This document shows positions 1-11,176 of a DNA stretch of 64,000 nucleotides, in pieces (the stretch's first letter is position 1; the number at the start of each line of letters is the position of its first letter). Where the stretch lies: the NCBI GenBank assembly GCA_030035585.1, contig CM057480.1, positions 4,209,001 to 4,273,000 of the forward strand, in the 5' to 3' direction. A program made the translations under genes and the position numbers. Under the pieces are notes generated by a model. It was not told the origin of the DNA and ran no database searches. It saw only the letters and a list, made by a program, of their open reading frames with translations. Source of the stretch: Dugong dugon. Its lineage: Eukaryota > Chordata > Mammalia > Sirenia > Dugongidae.

Positions 1-330
1 AGTTACAATTTGGTGGCCTCAGGACGTGCCTTCTTACCCCCCAGGAATAGAGCAGATCCCTAGGAATCATGGGCCAGCCCCCAAACCATTGTTTTGATGC
101 TCCTCCTTTGATTATTGTTTTAACTCCACAGAGACAAATGCTCTGACTGGATTGGTATTATCATGTATTTATCCTTCAACTCCTTGGCTGGGGGTACAGA
201 CACAGATATTCACTGAGGGGTTAAAAAACTGGACGCATCAATGAAAGTCAAAGAAACAGGCAATAACGGATTAACTGAACAATTCAGCATTACCTTCACT
301 TCACTACGTACAATTGTAATCCAGAACTTG
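1..330. other. unique DNA, no gene seen
   Basis: No repeat family or coding signal recognised. The short open frame from 241 has no protein-like features and runs into the LTR fragment that follows. Confidence 0.4.
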
Positions 331-708
331 TCCATACCCAGCTCTTCTTTCCTTCTTAGACGTGCGGGACACCACACTCCCCAGACTTCTTGCAGTTGGG
401 CAGGGCCGTGTGGTAAGTTTTCACCAATGACATGTGAATGAAGTGATGTGTGTCACTTTGGGGCTGCAGCAATGAAAAGCCTCTGGGAGTCCCTACGTTC
501 TTCTTGATCAACACACAGCAGCAGAGGAGAAGCAATGTCCAGCTACACCATGATGGGGGTGCCACCAGCCTGGGTCCTTGAGTCACTGTGTGGAACCTGC
601 TTCCATGCCCACCCATGGTAGACAAGCAGCCTACACAAAAAGTACAATGTGTTTTAAGCCACTGAAATTTTGGGGTTGCTTCTTACCCCCGTATGACCTA
701 GCCTGCCC
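331..708 (+). mobile_element. ancient MLT1-like LTR fragment
   Basis: The stretch has the wording of old ERVL-MaLR LTRs. It holds a GTGTGTCACTT motif near 448, TTTAAGCCACTGAAATTTTGG near 653 and TATGACCTAGCCTGCCC near 692, the typical 3' end of this LTR type. It is probably a truncated solo LTR. The reverse-strand open frame across 356-625 is an accident of the LTR sequence. The exact subfamily is not assigned. Confidence 0.5.
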
Positions 709-772
709 TACAGTGTCACTATGAGTTGGAATCAACTCTACAGCGATGGGTTTGGGTTTTGGGTTTTTTAAA
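709..772 (+). mobile_element. AfroSINE 3' end fragment
   Basis: Only the AfroSINE tail is present: GTCACTATGAGTTGGAATC followed by CAGCGATGGGTTTGGG and a T-rich end. The tRNA-derived head is missing, as expected of a 5'-truncated insertion or a piece left by a later SINE landing beside it. Confidence 0.65.
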
Positions 773-952
773 TTAACCTAAAGACTGGTGGTTCGAATCC
801 ACCCAGCCGTATTGCAGAAGACAGGCCTTGAGATCTGCTTCCATTGAGATTATAGCCAAGAAAACCCTATGGAGCAGTTTTACTCTGCACACGAGGTTAC
901 CATGAGTCAGAACTGACTCAATGGCAACTAACGAACTACTAACTAACAACAA
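770..952 (+). mobile_element. AfroSINE, long form, 5'-truncated
   Basis: It starts inside the tRNA-like head, with a B-box-like GGTTCGAATCC at 789-799, continues through GAAAACCCTATGGAGCAG, and ends CATGAGTCAGAACTGACTC plus a CTAACAACAACA tail. That tail matches the 3' end of the local RTE copies. The long form carries an extra block between head and tail (GATTATAGCC here). Confidence 0.75.
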
Positions 953-999
953 CATACTAGTTCAGCATCATGTGATCTGTACTAAAGTAGATAGAGCCC

Positions 1000-1138
1000 A
1001 AACTGGTAGTCACACACCCAGGTTTTGGTTTTGAATCAGCCCCTGAATTACTGTGAGAATGGAACAAGTCATTACCACCTTTGAGCCTCAGTTATCTTAT
1101 TTTTTAATTTCTAAAATGAGATAATAAGACTAAGTTTT
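1000..1138 (+). mobile_element. MIR-like fragment
   Basis: The order GAATCAGCCCC, GAACAAGTCATTACC, TTTGAGCCTCAGTTATCTTATTT and AAAATGAGATAATAA follows the core of the mammalian MIR element. Divergence is high and the ends are indistinct. Confidence 0.45.
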
Positions 1139-1199
1139 CATGTAACTAATACTATAGTGTTCTCATTACTGAGAGTTTGTAATAATGTTTGATATCTTC

Positions 1200-1910
1200 C
1201 GGACAAGATCTAATTCTTAGTATTCTTTTTTAATAATTATTCTGGCTATTCCTTTAACACTCTACATTTTATCTTCCATTTGAATTTCAGAAACAGCCTA
1301 GAAAATTTTGTAAAATATCTTATTAACATTTTCATAGGCATTGCATTAAATTTATAGATTGATTGGGGGAGAAGTTGGCATCTTTTGCTATTGTCATCCT
1401 TCAGGTTTTTTAATGTCCATCAGTATATGTCCCTATTACCTCCACTGGTAGCCTCATTAATTTCTAAAGTTTTTTAAATTGTGCCATCCCTTACCTAGTC
1501 CTTATTAATGCTGCCAGAATTTTTTGTATTAATTCTTCAAAAATAAAAACTTTAAAAAATTTTGCATTCTACCCATGGGGGGGGGGATTTTTATGCATTC
1601 TATTTTATAAGGTTTACTTCTTGTGTTTATTTTATCTTCTTTCTAATATTTTTGGGTTTGTTCTATTATTCTTTTATAGCCTCTTAAGGAGAAAGCTTAG
1701 CCCATTAAATCTAGTACTTTTTATTTCCTATTATACACACTTAAAACTATATTTTTCTGCTTAGTCCATTTTAGCAAAAGTATAATGAATGTTTTACCAT
1801 CAGACATTTCTTTATAATTTAGTTCTAGTTTGTAATACCCATTAGAAGTAATTTTAATCTCATAGACTATTTACAGGAAGTTTTTTCTTTTACATTTTGT
1901 TTATAAAGGA
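1200..1910 (-). mobile_element. L1 LINE fragments, antisense, decayed
   Basis: On the minus strand this reads as L1 ORF2-derived sequence. GGCATTGCATTAAATTTATAG near 1337 corresponds to the antisense wording near the 3' end of L1 ORF2. The 1680-1900 part (AGGAGAAAGCTTAGCCC, CTTAAAACTATATTTTTCTGC) matches another antisense L1 ORF2 stretch, so more than one piece may be present. Frames are fully broken. A 10-base G run lies near 1578. Confidence 0.5.
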
Positions 1911-1920
1911 TTTTACTAAG

Positions 1921-2012
1921 ACATATGCACACACGTGTATGTATGTATGCTTGTATGTATATATGTATATGTCTATATATATGTATGTATATATACACCC
2001 ATATACTCAAAC
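1921..2012. repeat. TATG/TATA-rich simple repeat
   Basis: An imperfect tract of GTATGTAT and TATATG units. An open frame crosses it only because of its composition. Confidence 0.7.
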
Positions 2013-2279
2013 ACATACATGAAAACTTTTTGCAGATTTATTTGGTGTAGCTTATTTTATCTGAGTGTTAAAGTAGTACTGAAAGCTTATTTCTTGTATA
2101 GTCTTAAATCCACTCTGAAACAAAAACAAATTCTCTTCAGCCTAATTAAAAACAAAATTTTGTTCAGTGACTTTTTTCCTTATGTTATGATTTTTAGCTC
2201 TAGAATTTTCTTTTTTTTTTTACAGTTTTTATTTCTTTACCGAGATTTCCTATCTTTTTATTTATTACTAATATATTTT

Positions 2280-2570
2280 CCTTTATCTCATTTATATTAG
2301 TTTTGACAACTGCTTTAAAGCTGTTATCTACTAATTCCAAAATCAGGGCCATCTAGAGGTCCACCTTCATTTACTTTTTTTCTCTTGAAAATGAACTGTA
2401 TTTTTCTACAGCTTTGTACATCAAGTAATTTTGGATTTTATCCTGAGTCATGTGAATATTATTCCATGAGACCCTGTGTTGTGTTACAGTCCAATGAAGA
2501 GCATTGATATTTTTGTTTTAGCGAAATACTAACTTGATTGGGCTCAAACAACACACTCAAATGCTCTCTG
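2280..2570 (-). mobile_element. L1-like 3' region, antisense, tentative
   Basis: The text around CTACTAATTCCAAAATCAGGGCC and CTTGAAAATGAACTGTATTTTTC resembles an antisense 3' segment of old L1 elements in other placental mammals. Divergence is high and the family is uncertain. Confidence 0.3.
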
Positions 2571-3471
2571 TCAGCAGCTGAACTATCAAGTCAGTTCTTT
2601 TTCTTTTTAACTGGACTGCCTGCAGTCTGCCTGGTGCACCTGTGGTTCAGGAATCAACCAGACATGTGGACAGAGTTTATAGACAGAATTTGGGGCTCCT
2701 TCTTTCTGGATCTCTCCTTTCTAGAAATTCCTCCTTATTTTCCAGCGATTCTTCAGGCCATTAAGCCTGTGGATTTTTCATCAGAAATTTAAGAGCCACA
2801 TAGGGTTGAATTTGGGTTGCCCTCAGGCTGCAAGCCATAAAAATGGGTAACACAACCCATGCTGGTCCCTTAAGTCAAGTATCAACTCCCTTCCAATCAG
2901 CCTACTTTTATTCATTCTCCAGATCTTCTGGTAGTTTTGATTTCCTCCCTCCAAAGTCTATTTCTGTTCTCTCAGGGAAGTTTGGTCTGTCAGGAGCGTA
3001 CTCTGTCATACCAGGAACACTACTCAATATTCCCTTTAATTCTACAAAGAAAGAAGGAGTAAAAATGGAAAAAAAAAAGAAAAGAAAAATCTACTCATAA
3101 GGCTTTTTCTTTTTTTGCCACTTCCAGATGCAGGCTATGCATTTACATATTTCCCTTTCATCTTCTACATTCAAGGAAGACTGGGAAAAGGAAGCTGAAA
3201 TTGGTGTTAAGTCCAAAAAGATTATCTGCCATTCTCTTCCTTTTTGTTTCTAAACCATGTTAGACGCATCATTTTCCTCATGAAACTTGAAGGCTGGATC
3301 CCTCTCGCTCTCTCTCTCTCTCTGAAAGAGAGGCATATCTGATTCAACTAATTTTGGCTTGCATAGATTTTAGGAAATACACTGTGTCAAAAAGAGAAAA
3401 AAGCATCTTATTTCAGTAGAGCCCAGAGAGGCTTAGGCAATAGTAGTACTTCCTCTTAAACCTCCTTACTG
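2571..3471. other. unique DNA with small simple repeats
   Basis: No gene recognised. It contains a CT dinucleotide run near 3302-3322 and A-rich stretches near 3065-3090. The 84- and 85-codon open frames have no recognisable domain. Confidence 0.4.
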
Positions 3472-3634
3472 AAAAAACCAAATCCGTTGCCACTGAGTCA
3501 ATTCTGATTCATAGTGACCCTACAGGACAGACTAGAGCTGCCCCATAGGGTTTCCTAGGAGCAGCTGGTGGATTTTAACTGCCACCCTTTTGGTTAGCAG
3601 CTGAGCTCTTATCCACTGTGCCACCAGGGCTCCT
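3472..3634 (-). mobile_element. AfroSINE, short form, near full length
   Basis: Reading the minus strand gives GGAGCCCTGGTGGCACAGTG at the head, CTAACCAAAAGG, GGAAACCCTATGGGGCAG and the standard tail. The tRNA-Asn-like head with A and B boxes is readable, with scattered substitutions. Confidence 0.85.
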
Positions 3635-3978
3635 AGATGGATATAAACAGAGGCACTGTTTCACAGGGCTTTTTGAAGTGTTTTTGTGCATCTTACTGCT
3701 GGATCTATTCACCAATTCAGGGTGGACAAAATCAAAACCAGTCTCCCTGCTTAAGATAAAAATGCTTGAGAATATTTATTTATGCTCAGTGGTCATTATT
3801 AACCCTAATGCAGTATACTGGAGTATTGCAGTCTGTTGTAAAGTGTGTCTTAATTTGTTACTAATAATATTTAAATATCAAAATTTCACAATTAATTTAA
3901 AAGTAAATTAAGCTCGTTGTTTCTCTAATAACATCATTCAAACATCTTGTGTTCGAATAAGCTTACTAGAGTAGAAAG

Positions 3979-4198
3979 TTGTTGTTGTTAGGTGCCATCC
4001 AGTCAGTTCTGACTCATAGCGACCCTACGTACAGCAGGACAAAACATTGCCCGGTCCCGCATCATCCTTACAATCGTCATTATACTTGAGCCTTTTGTTG
4101 CAGCTACTGTGTCAATCCATCTTGTTGAGGGTCTTCCTCTTCTTTGCTGACCCTCTACTTTACCAAGCATGATGTCCTTCTCCGGGGACTGGTCCCTG
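3979..4198 (-). mobile_element. RTE (BovB-like) 3' end, truncated
   Basis: The plus strand begins with the GTTGTTGTTGTTAGGTGCC signature, which is the reverse complement of the RTE terminal GGCACCTAACAACAAC. It then runs through GCAGCTACTGTGTCAATCC to CTTCTCCGGGGACTGGTCCC and stops. Only the last 220 bases of the element were inserted or remain, so there is no reverse-transcriptase core. The tail is shared with local AfroSINEs. Confidence 0.85.
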
Positions 4199-4348
4199 TA
4201 GAAAGTAAAGGGGTAAATCTAAAGGTTTTTATATTTTACTTGGGAATGTTTCACCTTTATGAAAAAATTTCTGTCATCTGTCATAAGAAAGGAAATTGTT
4301 TCAGAATAACTTGTTTTGCTTGTTAGAGAATACATGAAGGTCCTAATC

Positions 4349-4402
4349 TAAACAGACAGGTTAGATTAGATTGAATTAGATGGTTAGATTAGATTAAATG
4401 AA
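4349..4402. repeat. TTAGA-type simple repeat
   Basis: Irregular repeats of TTAGATTAGATT separated by short variants. Confidence 0.6.
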
Positions 4403-4608
4403 ACCAGGAATGGAGAGGTCCTGAGTGGATGGAAGATATTTGGCACCAATATCAATGAGAATATAAACAGAAGAATATTAGTAATAAATGAATATTGCAT
4501 AAGTAAATGTGATCTCATGTGGCACTTAGTTATGACAGGAAACAGGTCATGATTCAAAAAAAAAAAATCCATGAAAGGGTATAACTTGTCTAGAATCTAT
4601 AGGTCTGC

Positions 4609-5949
4609 TTAGAGACAAAGAGTGGTGTTATGAGTCAAAAAGATACACACACCTGCTAAGTGATGTTTGAACCAGACCAGAGAGCATTTAGGTGGAAATA
4701 AAGAAAGAGAGCCGCACAGTGAGATCACTGAGGGAATGACTGACTGTTGAGCCAGATATATGCCAGGATCCTGGTGTTGATCATAAAATTGACACAAAGG
4801 GAAGATGCAGTACTCAAGAAAGACCTCAGACCCCTTTTCTATTGCTGGAAGTCTCATTTGCCTAAAAGCAGCACCTCTGATAAATTCATGATGTGCTTCG
4901 TTCACAATTTCATCCCTCAAGAGTTTGAAAAAGTCCATTTTAGGTCCAATTCCATGCACTAGGGAGGGATTAGCTGACAAAGAGGAGGATGTAGCAACCT
5001 TGGGTTATAGTGTACTGGGCACAGTCAGAAGTATTCTTTAGACTTCAGAGAGACAGGCATCTAAAAATTTAGAAATCTAATGGGTAGAATCTTCATGTCT
5101 GAGCCTCTAAAAAGGAGAATTGTTAAAGAAGGTTGCACTAATTCCAAGAATGAATAACTCCATTTTTTTCCAGTAAAAACATTGGTAGAGGTTAATGTGG
5201 CTACCAAGGCAGTTCTTTAATAGAGTCTGATTCTGAAAGAGCATGAATTAAAAATGGAAGAGAACATGGCCTGAGGGCTTCTGGAAAATGGAAGAGAACA
5301 TAGGTGTTTGCTTTTAAGCAGCATATTCAAAGAGAGTTACTGCGTCTGTATAAGATACCTTGTTTATATGGTACACAGCTTGTGGCGTGGTCTGGATTCA
5401 TCTTCTCTGGAGTTGGTTGTGAGGTATCATTAATGTAATACTGGTTGTTGTCCATTATTCTTACTTTCATTGCCATTGCATATTGTCCAATGTTCATTTC
5501 AGGTACCCAGTCTTTAGTAAGTGATTGCTCTGGGATTCTGCCACCTCAGATAAACGCAAAGTATCTTTGAACAATTTCTCTGTATCAGGGAAGGATTGCT
5601 CTCCCTATCTTAACTGAAAGCTCTAAAACTGGATTTTCTTCCAGTCTAGATTCTTCTCTGTATGAGGGCAAACAAAAATATTTTATACCACTTACTTTCA
5701 ACAAGGAAACTAGAAAAGTTGCTTGAGAAAAATTGATGCCTTCAAATTTCCCATGTAATGTGGTTTTACGAATCCCTTCTTACCAGCCTTAGCGACTCCA
5801 TCCTGTTCTCTAATTAGTAAGTCCAGTTTGTTCCATGACAGTAACTCAAAGGCATGGCTGTTGTTCCACTCCTTCAGGAACAGTATGACATCGGCAAAAT
5901 TGAATACTCTGTTTATGAAGTTCTTTTTCGTTCCTTCTTTAGTATTCAT
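4609..5949 (-). pseudogene. unidentified decayed coding-like tract
   Basis: I do not recognise this. Three open segments lie on the minus strand in order. 5949-5710 is 79 codons after ATG and includes the motif VILFLKEWNNSHAFELLSWN. 5545-5330 is 72 codons without a required start and includes the motif MDNNQYYINDTSQPTPEKMN. 4980-4609 is 123 codons and includes the motif MDFFKLLRDEIVNEAHHEF. They are in two different frames with stops between them. Their mixed, charged composition is more protein-like than the tyrosine- and phenylalanine-rich frames of AT-rich DNA nearby. It could be a dead retrogene, an old retroviral internal region, unspliced exons, or chance. A 17-base direct repeat (AAAATGGAAGAGAACAT) lies at 5250 and 5285. 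No repeat family was matched. Confidence 0.25.
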
Positions 5950-6539
5950 ATTCTCTTGCTTTTGTTTATTTTTTTAAATTTAAAATCTCAGACACAGTCA
6001 TCTGTCAACAAGAAAACCATGGAGTAGGAAATATTTTGCAGTAGATTGAAAGTAACCATAGATAATACGTAAATAAATGAGATGACTGTGTTCTGATAAA
6101 ACTTTATTTACCAAAAAAAAAAAAAAACCCAGGAACAAGGTTGGATTTTACAGTCTGTGATCCCTGATTTAGTGTATGATAAAAGTGTTATTTGAAATTA
6201 TTGGAGAAATAAATTGATTAAATAATAAATTTTGTTTGGACAGGTTTTTGAAATAAAATTTCATGTATATACCCTAAATGTTACATTAAAATAAAATTCC
6301 AGTCCAATTAAATATTAAAATGTAAATAAAGATGGTACAAATTATTATAAAAAAAATTCATAGATGTATATATAATCTTTGAATGCCAAAAACTTTTTTA
6401 AAATATGGAACTGATATTGTTTAGGTAATGTTAGGCTATGCTTTGTTGGAGAAAGAAAAAAAAAATCTCTAAAACTTTTCTGATTTATTCTAATGAAAAT
6501 TAGTTTATATTTTGTTTGTGTACGTATGTATGTAGCTTT
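5950..6539. other. AT-rich unique DNA
   Basis: No feature recognised apart from an A run near 6112-6127 and short A-rich stretches. It is very low in CpG and coding content. Confidence 0.4.
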
Positions 6540-7411
6540 TGCTACGTGTCCAATGTGGGTTGATAAGGACTCCTCTGTACTCCATCACTGACGGAGGCTC
6601 CACCATCTAGCAGTGCTACCATATCGACAGGGACCTTTCCTGGTCGATGTGGTAGGAGATGACAGCTGAAGGGTGTCACACCCACTCTGCAATGCTTTGG
6701 CATAGATGAGACACGCATCGCTCCCACTCACCGTCATTGGCCGAAACTAGTCACGTGGACTAAAGAAGGCCTGCAAGGGAAGCTGGCACATGGATATTTG
6801 GAGAGAAGTAAATCTGCAGAGGACTTTATTGATCGTTAGACCACGGTAGGAAGGATGACTGCTCTGGGCCTTGATGTTTCAGAGAGCTGGAATTTCACAA
6901 AAACACACACATACGCATTACTAGAGAACATATGGGCCCCAATGTCATTTGGGATCTGGGATTGATAGAGCATGAATCATAACTGTATATATGGACTCTC
7001 AAGGCTAACGCCATTTCAGGCCCTGGGGGGAAGCCTTCTCCAGGACTTATGCTCTATGGTCTAGAAACAGAAGACAGCTGTGTTCAAATACCGTAATTTT
7101 GTTTGTTGTTTTGCTAAAGATGAACACGGACGCTGCTTCAGATTGCAGGCAGGATTTGAGCAGCGGAAGTACTTAGGTTAGAGAAAAGACAAATTAATTA
7201 ACACGTCAAATCTTTCCTCCGGGTGTGAATGCAAAATATGTTCCCAGTATTGCCAAGTGTCTGTTTTGTTGATACTCATGGTTTTTCAATTAATGGTTCC
7301 TCAGGTATTTACTTATGCATCACCCTGCTATTTGCGACAGTTATATCTAGTGGCCGAGGAACATGTTGCAATATTAAACCAGTCCTATTACTCAAAAATG
7401 TGTATACATGC
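6540..7411. other. unassigned DNA, partly GC-richer
   Basis: From 6540 to about 6770 the sequence is richer in GC and CpG than its neighbours. GTCATTGGCCGAAACTAGTC near 6734 resembles wording in old LTR-type repeats. The family is not assigned. From 6780 to 7411 I see nothing specific. Confidence 0.3.
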
Positions 7412-7596
7412 TAGAGTTGCCAGATTAAACACAAGACTCTTAGTTAAATCTGAATTTCATATAAACGATGGATAAATTTTTAGAATAGTTATGTCTCATG
7501 CAATATTTGGGGCATAGTTACACTAACAATTATTGCTGTTTATCTGAAATTTAATTGGGTGCCTTGTATTTGTATTTGTTGTATCTGGCAACCCTA
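7412..7596. mobile_element. MER53-like palindromic DNA transposon (MITE)
   Basis: The two ends are inverted copies: TAGAGTTGCCAG at 7412 and CTGGCAACCCTA ending at 7596. The inner arms are inverted too (TTAAATCTGAATTTCATATAAAC versus GTTTATCTGAAATTTAATTGG). The length of about 185 bases and the arm sequence fit MER53, a non-autonomous hAT-type element. It encodes nothing. Target duplication is not clear. Confidence 0.75.
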
Positions 7597-8587
7597 ATAT
7601 ATGTAGCTATAATATGCCCGAAGCATAATACTGATTGTTTACCCTGGCAACTAGCTGGTCATTAAAGGCTAGAATTCTAAACAGGTTTATGTCTAAAAAA
7701 CACTCAATATAATTCAAATAAATTTCAAATATACATGCAAATTAGTTTTACTTAATTAAAAATTAAAGTCTGTGATTTTTAATTTTTTTTTTTTTTTTTT
7801 TTTTTACTTTTTAATCTTCACAGAAAATGGTAAATGCTTTAGAGGAAAAATCACATTCCTGAAAACATATACTCTTAATTGTTTGATTATTTACATTTGT
7901 TTCATATTCAAATTTTCTGAACTTCAAATTTTTTAAATTTTATTTTATGTTTTAATACTTCATACCATTATTGTCACTTGAACAATAAATTAGGGGACAA
8001 ACTTCTTGATAAAAACATTGATTTCACCTGAGATGAAGACAGGGAAAGCAAATTTTATAGAATGAATATATTCTGATTTATAAAGTCCGTGTATCTTTGT
8101 ATTATTACTCATCCAAACATCACTGACACTTCAGTAGAACATCTAGACATCAACAATAGTTATTAAATTCGGTTGTCCTTAACATTTCTTGACTTTCAGT
8201 CATGAGGATGTATAAATACCATAGCTTTACCTCTGGTCACTGTATATCTCCTTGTTTCTGTTTTTCCTTGTATGAAAGAAACTCATCCTTTTCTCAAGGG
8301 AGACAACCACAAAGACCAACTAAAGAACATGTTTCTTTCAAAGTTTAAGACCAGTGGCATGCAGTAATCACCACACCATGTCCAGAAGAAGCTCCAGATC
8401 GGTTCCAGACATCTGTGAACAGAAAGACATTCGTTTCCCCAACCCTCTGACCCCTCCCAGTATGCAGTGGTAGAACTAGGAGAGGATAACCACAATAAAC
8501 ACATCTGGAGAGTGAAAAATGGGAGACACACCATAGTCACAATTCTGAAATCCTTCTAGGAAGATATTCTTAAGGACTTCTACCCTC
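7597..8587. other. AT-rich unique DNA
   Basis: No gene recognised. A T run of more than 20 bases lies near 7781-7805, followed by ACTTTTTAATCTTCACAG, which resembles a splice acceptor by chance. The reverse 85-codon frame near 8283-8540 is without recognisable domain. Confidence 0.35.
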
Positions 8588-8758
8588 AATATCGGTTGTC
8601 ACTGAGTCAGTTTGGACTCATGGTGACCCCATGTGTGTCAGAGTAGAACATAGCTCCAATGGCCGATTTCTCAGAAGTAGATCATCAGTCCTTTCTTTGG
8701 AGGTGCCTCTGGGTGGATCTGAACCTCCAACCTTTCTGTTAGCAGCAGGGCTCGGCTT
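8588..8758 (-). mobile_element. AfroSINE, TCTGACACACATGGGG form
   Basis: On the plus strand GTGACCCCATGTGTGTCAGAG, AGAAGTAGATCATCAG and GTGCCTCTGGGTGG identify the AfroSINE subtype whose sense strand reads CCTGATGATC then CTGACACACATGGGG. The head is partial. Confidence 0.75.
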
Positions 8759-8772
8759 TGTTCCAGTTGGAA

Positions 8773-8970
8773 CCCCTGCTGAGAGTTGGCATTTGTAACA
8801 AGTTTCCAGGAGATGCTAATGCTGCTGGTTAGAGACCAATACCGTGGAGCCCTAGTAGAGCAGTGGTTATGATACGTAAGAATCCCTGGGGATCTTGTTA
8901 AAATGTAGATTCTGATTCAGTATATCTGGGATGGAAATGCAAATTCTCAGCAGGAGTTCAAACCAGAAGG
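8773..8970. mobile_element. MER5-like hAT fragments with SINE head between
   Basis: TTGGCATTTGTAACAAG and GATGCTAATGCTGCTGGTT (8785-8836) resemble the 3' half of MER5-type elements. GGATCTTGTTAAAATGTAG and TTCTGATTCAGTATATCTGG (8890-8930) resemble the 5' half of another copy. A short AfroSINE head (GGAGCCCTAGTAGAGCAGTGG, 8852-8872) sits between them. Confidence 0.5.
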
Positions 8971-10499
8971 AACTGGTTCAAAGCCCTAGTTCAAAGCCAC
9001 GCATGTTAACCATTTCCTCCACGTAGGGACTCCCTGTACCTCGTGGATGTGGCGAATTATTTGTTTACATTTTGATTCTGTTCTCTGGGAAAAACTCCCT
9101 TGTCTTTGTCCTTGAATTCTCTTGGTTATGCCCCTCTGAGAGTTTCCTCTTTTTCACTTATTTTCTTTGACCCTCCAAGAAGGTCGAATAGCTTTCTCAT
9201 CCTGCTTCCTGCCTACAGAAAGTAGAGAGCCAAAGGGTCACTGTAAGTCTCAAGTTCTTGGTTTCTTAGGTAGTAAATATCTTACAGAGCTTTGGTAGGC
9301 TTCTTATATATTTGATTCCAGTAAATTCCATGTGCTAATAACTATAGACAATAGTTTTTTTAAACTGAATCTTTCTTCCCACTCCTAACCTCTCTCTCCC
9401 ATACCTCTCTCTCTAGGCTGCTTCCAAGAGGCTATCTGTAGCAATAGGTGGGGAGGCCACACCCTTAACCCAATCTTTTCCTCCATATACATTAAACGTA
9501 TATAACAATAAATATGTAGGCAATGTTTACATTTTGATTTTTACCTATATTATTTTAATAAAACAATCGGCTTTACTGGGCATGTTGCCGTTCAAAACCT
9601 CTTTTAAATGCCATCTCCACTAGCATCTAGAAGAAGTCTGCTTCTCCAACACAAGAACCTCTCCTTCCTTCCATTTCTATTTGCAAACCATCCAATTTTA
9701 TCCAGAGCTCATCTGTTTCCTTTAGCACTTTGCCAAAGGCGTTCAGTACTGTTCCACGCACACAGCTAATGTGTTCTATCTACTTTTCCTGCACCCTCCG
9801 GTTTGTAAGGCATGTGATTTGCTTCCTAGGTTACTGTAGGTAACAGTTTTCCCAAACATTTTGCCACCTTTCCAACCTCCGATAGCAGTTCCCTCACCAC
9901 CCGCTGCCTGATTGCTAAGCCAATGCCTCCTGATTCAGGTTTTGGATATAGCAGTCTCTCTCTTCTGGCATAAATTCCTTTATTTTTAGTCATGGTAATC
10001 CCAGGCTATGCTGCATACCCCTGAGTCCAAAAATATTGGGTAATGCCCTTTAATCACCTCACATCTGATGGAGAAAATGAAACCCAGAGTGTTTACACCA
10101 TTTCACAAATTCACATCATTTATAATGTTTTTATAAATGCTTATAGTGTTAGAGTCGGAATTATAATTCACACCTCGTGGATTTGGTACCTAGCGCTCTT
10201 TGACCTTTGTCATGTAACTGCCTAAGAAACTGTGGTTCCCCTTCATGACTAGTTTGGTTGGTGTGAACCTGTATTTTGCACTGCGTTCCATGTGTTATTT
10301 TGAATAATAGATCGTCAAAGACTTAAGACAGCCCATTTGTGATGAACTGCCTGTCCTTAGTTTGTGCAGTGGTCCCATCTTCATGGAAGCCTTCCTTCCT
10401 TAGCTGCCCCTGGCAGTTATTGTCTGCATCTTCCAGATCTGCACACACTTTACACAGAGCTGGCTACTGTTCACAACACGCCACACTGATCAAATGATC
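8971..10499. other. mostly unique DNA with possible L2 remnants
   Basis: No coding gene recognised. Around 9595-9830 and 10375-10480 the wording (GGAAGCCTTCCTTCC, CTGCCCCTGGCAG) resembles strongly decayed L2, but I cannot define ends. Confidence 0.3.
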
Positions 10500-10985
10500 C
10501 GTCTCGTCGAGTGACATATACTCTGTTTGAAACGAAAGTAAAGAGATTTACTGGGAGCAAAGACAGCTCCAGCCGGGAACACGTTGGATCTCATAAAGTG
10601 AAAACCAGCGCTCTGAAAACCTGTGGTTACATGGGCATAGTTATAGGGTCGAATCAGGAACTTAGCTTATAATATTCTGATTGGTAGGCAAGCAATCGGT
10701 AGAGTGGGAGACGGGATACGTTGAAATGGGGCTTTGGTTGGGATTGGTAAAAGAGTATATGTGGGTTAAGGGGATTGGGTACACTCACATAATTCTGGAT
10801 GTGCTAGCAAGGAGGTCTCAAGGTGGTCACAAGATGATTGACAGGGGATCAGGGTCTGCTGGTTCCACCCAGCCAAACGCCCAAGGCCACATGCGTATGA
10901 ATGGAAGAAGTCAAGGTGACATTCTCAGGAATGCAGAAGCAAAAGTCACAAAAATGGAGTCGGGCCTAAACCTGTCACCCTAGGC
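10500..10985 (-). mobile_element. retroviral-type LTR, antisense, family unassigned
   Basis: In the minus direction the sequence has LTR-like composition and ends with a polyadenylation-like AGTAAATCTCTTTAC (plus-strand GTAAAGAGATTTACT near 10540). GTTATAGGGT occurs in a similar relative place in the LTR at 20.9-21.6 kb, suggesting a distant relation. The 100-codon frame at 10681 is incidental. No flanking duplication was established. Confidence 0.4.
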
Positions 10986-11014
10986 ATGTCAGGCACCTCA
11001 GCTTTGGGAATCTT

Positions 11015-11165
11015 GCACTGTCTTTTCCACTGTACTGTAATCTCCTTGAGGGAAGATTCCCTTTCTTCCTTCCTTTTTATTTATTTAGTTTTTCCTTTTG
11101 ATCAGCACTAAAAATAGTACTTGGGACATAATAACTGCCCAATAAATACAGTAGTAATTAATGGA
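11015..11165 (+). mobile_element. L2 LINE 3' end fragment
   Basis: TACTGTAATCTCCTTGAGGG followed by AGTACTTGGGACATAATA and CCCAATAAATACAG is the usual L2 3' end order. Highly diverged. Confidence 0.5.
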
Positions 11166-11176
11166 GCATAAACCCC

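Noticed and set aside
7781..7830. Splice-acceptor-like site after a long T run (ATCTTCACAG)
   Set aside because: No open frame or exon-like sequence follows. T homopolymers create such sites by chance.
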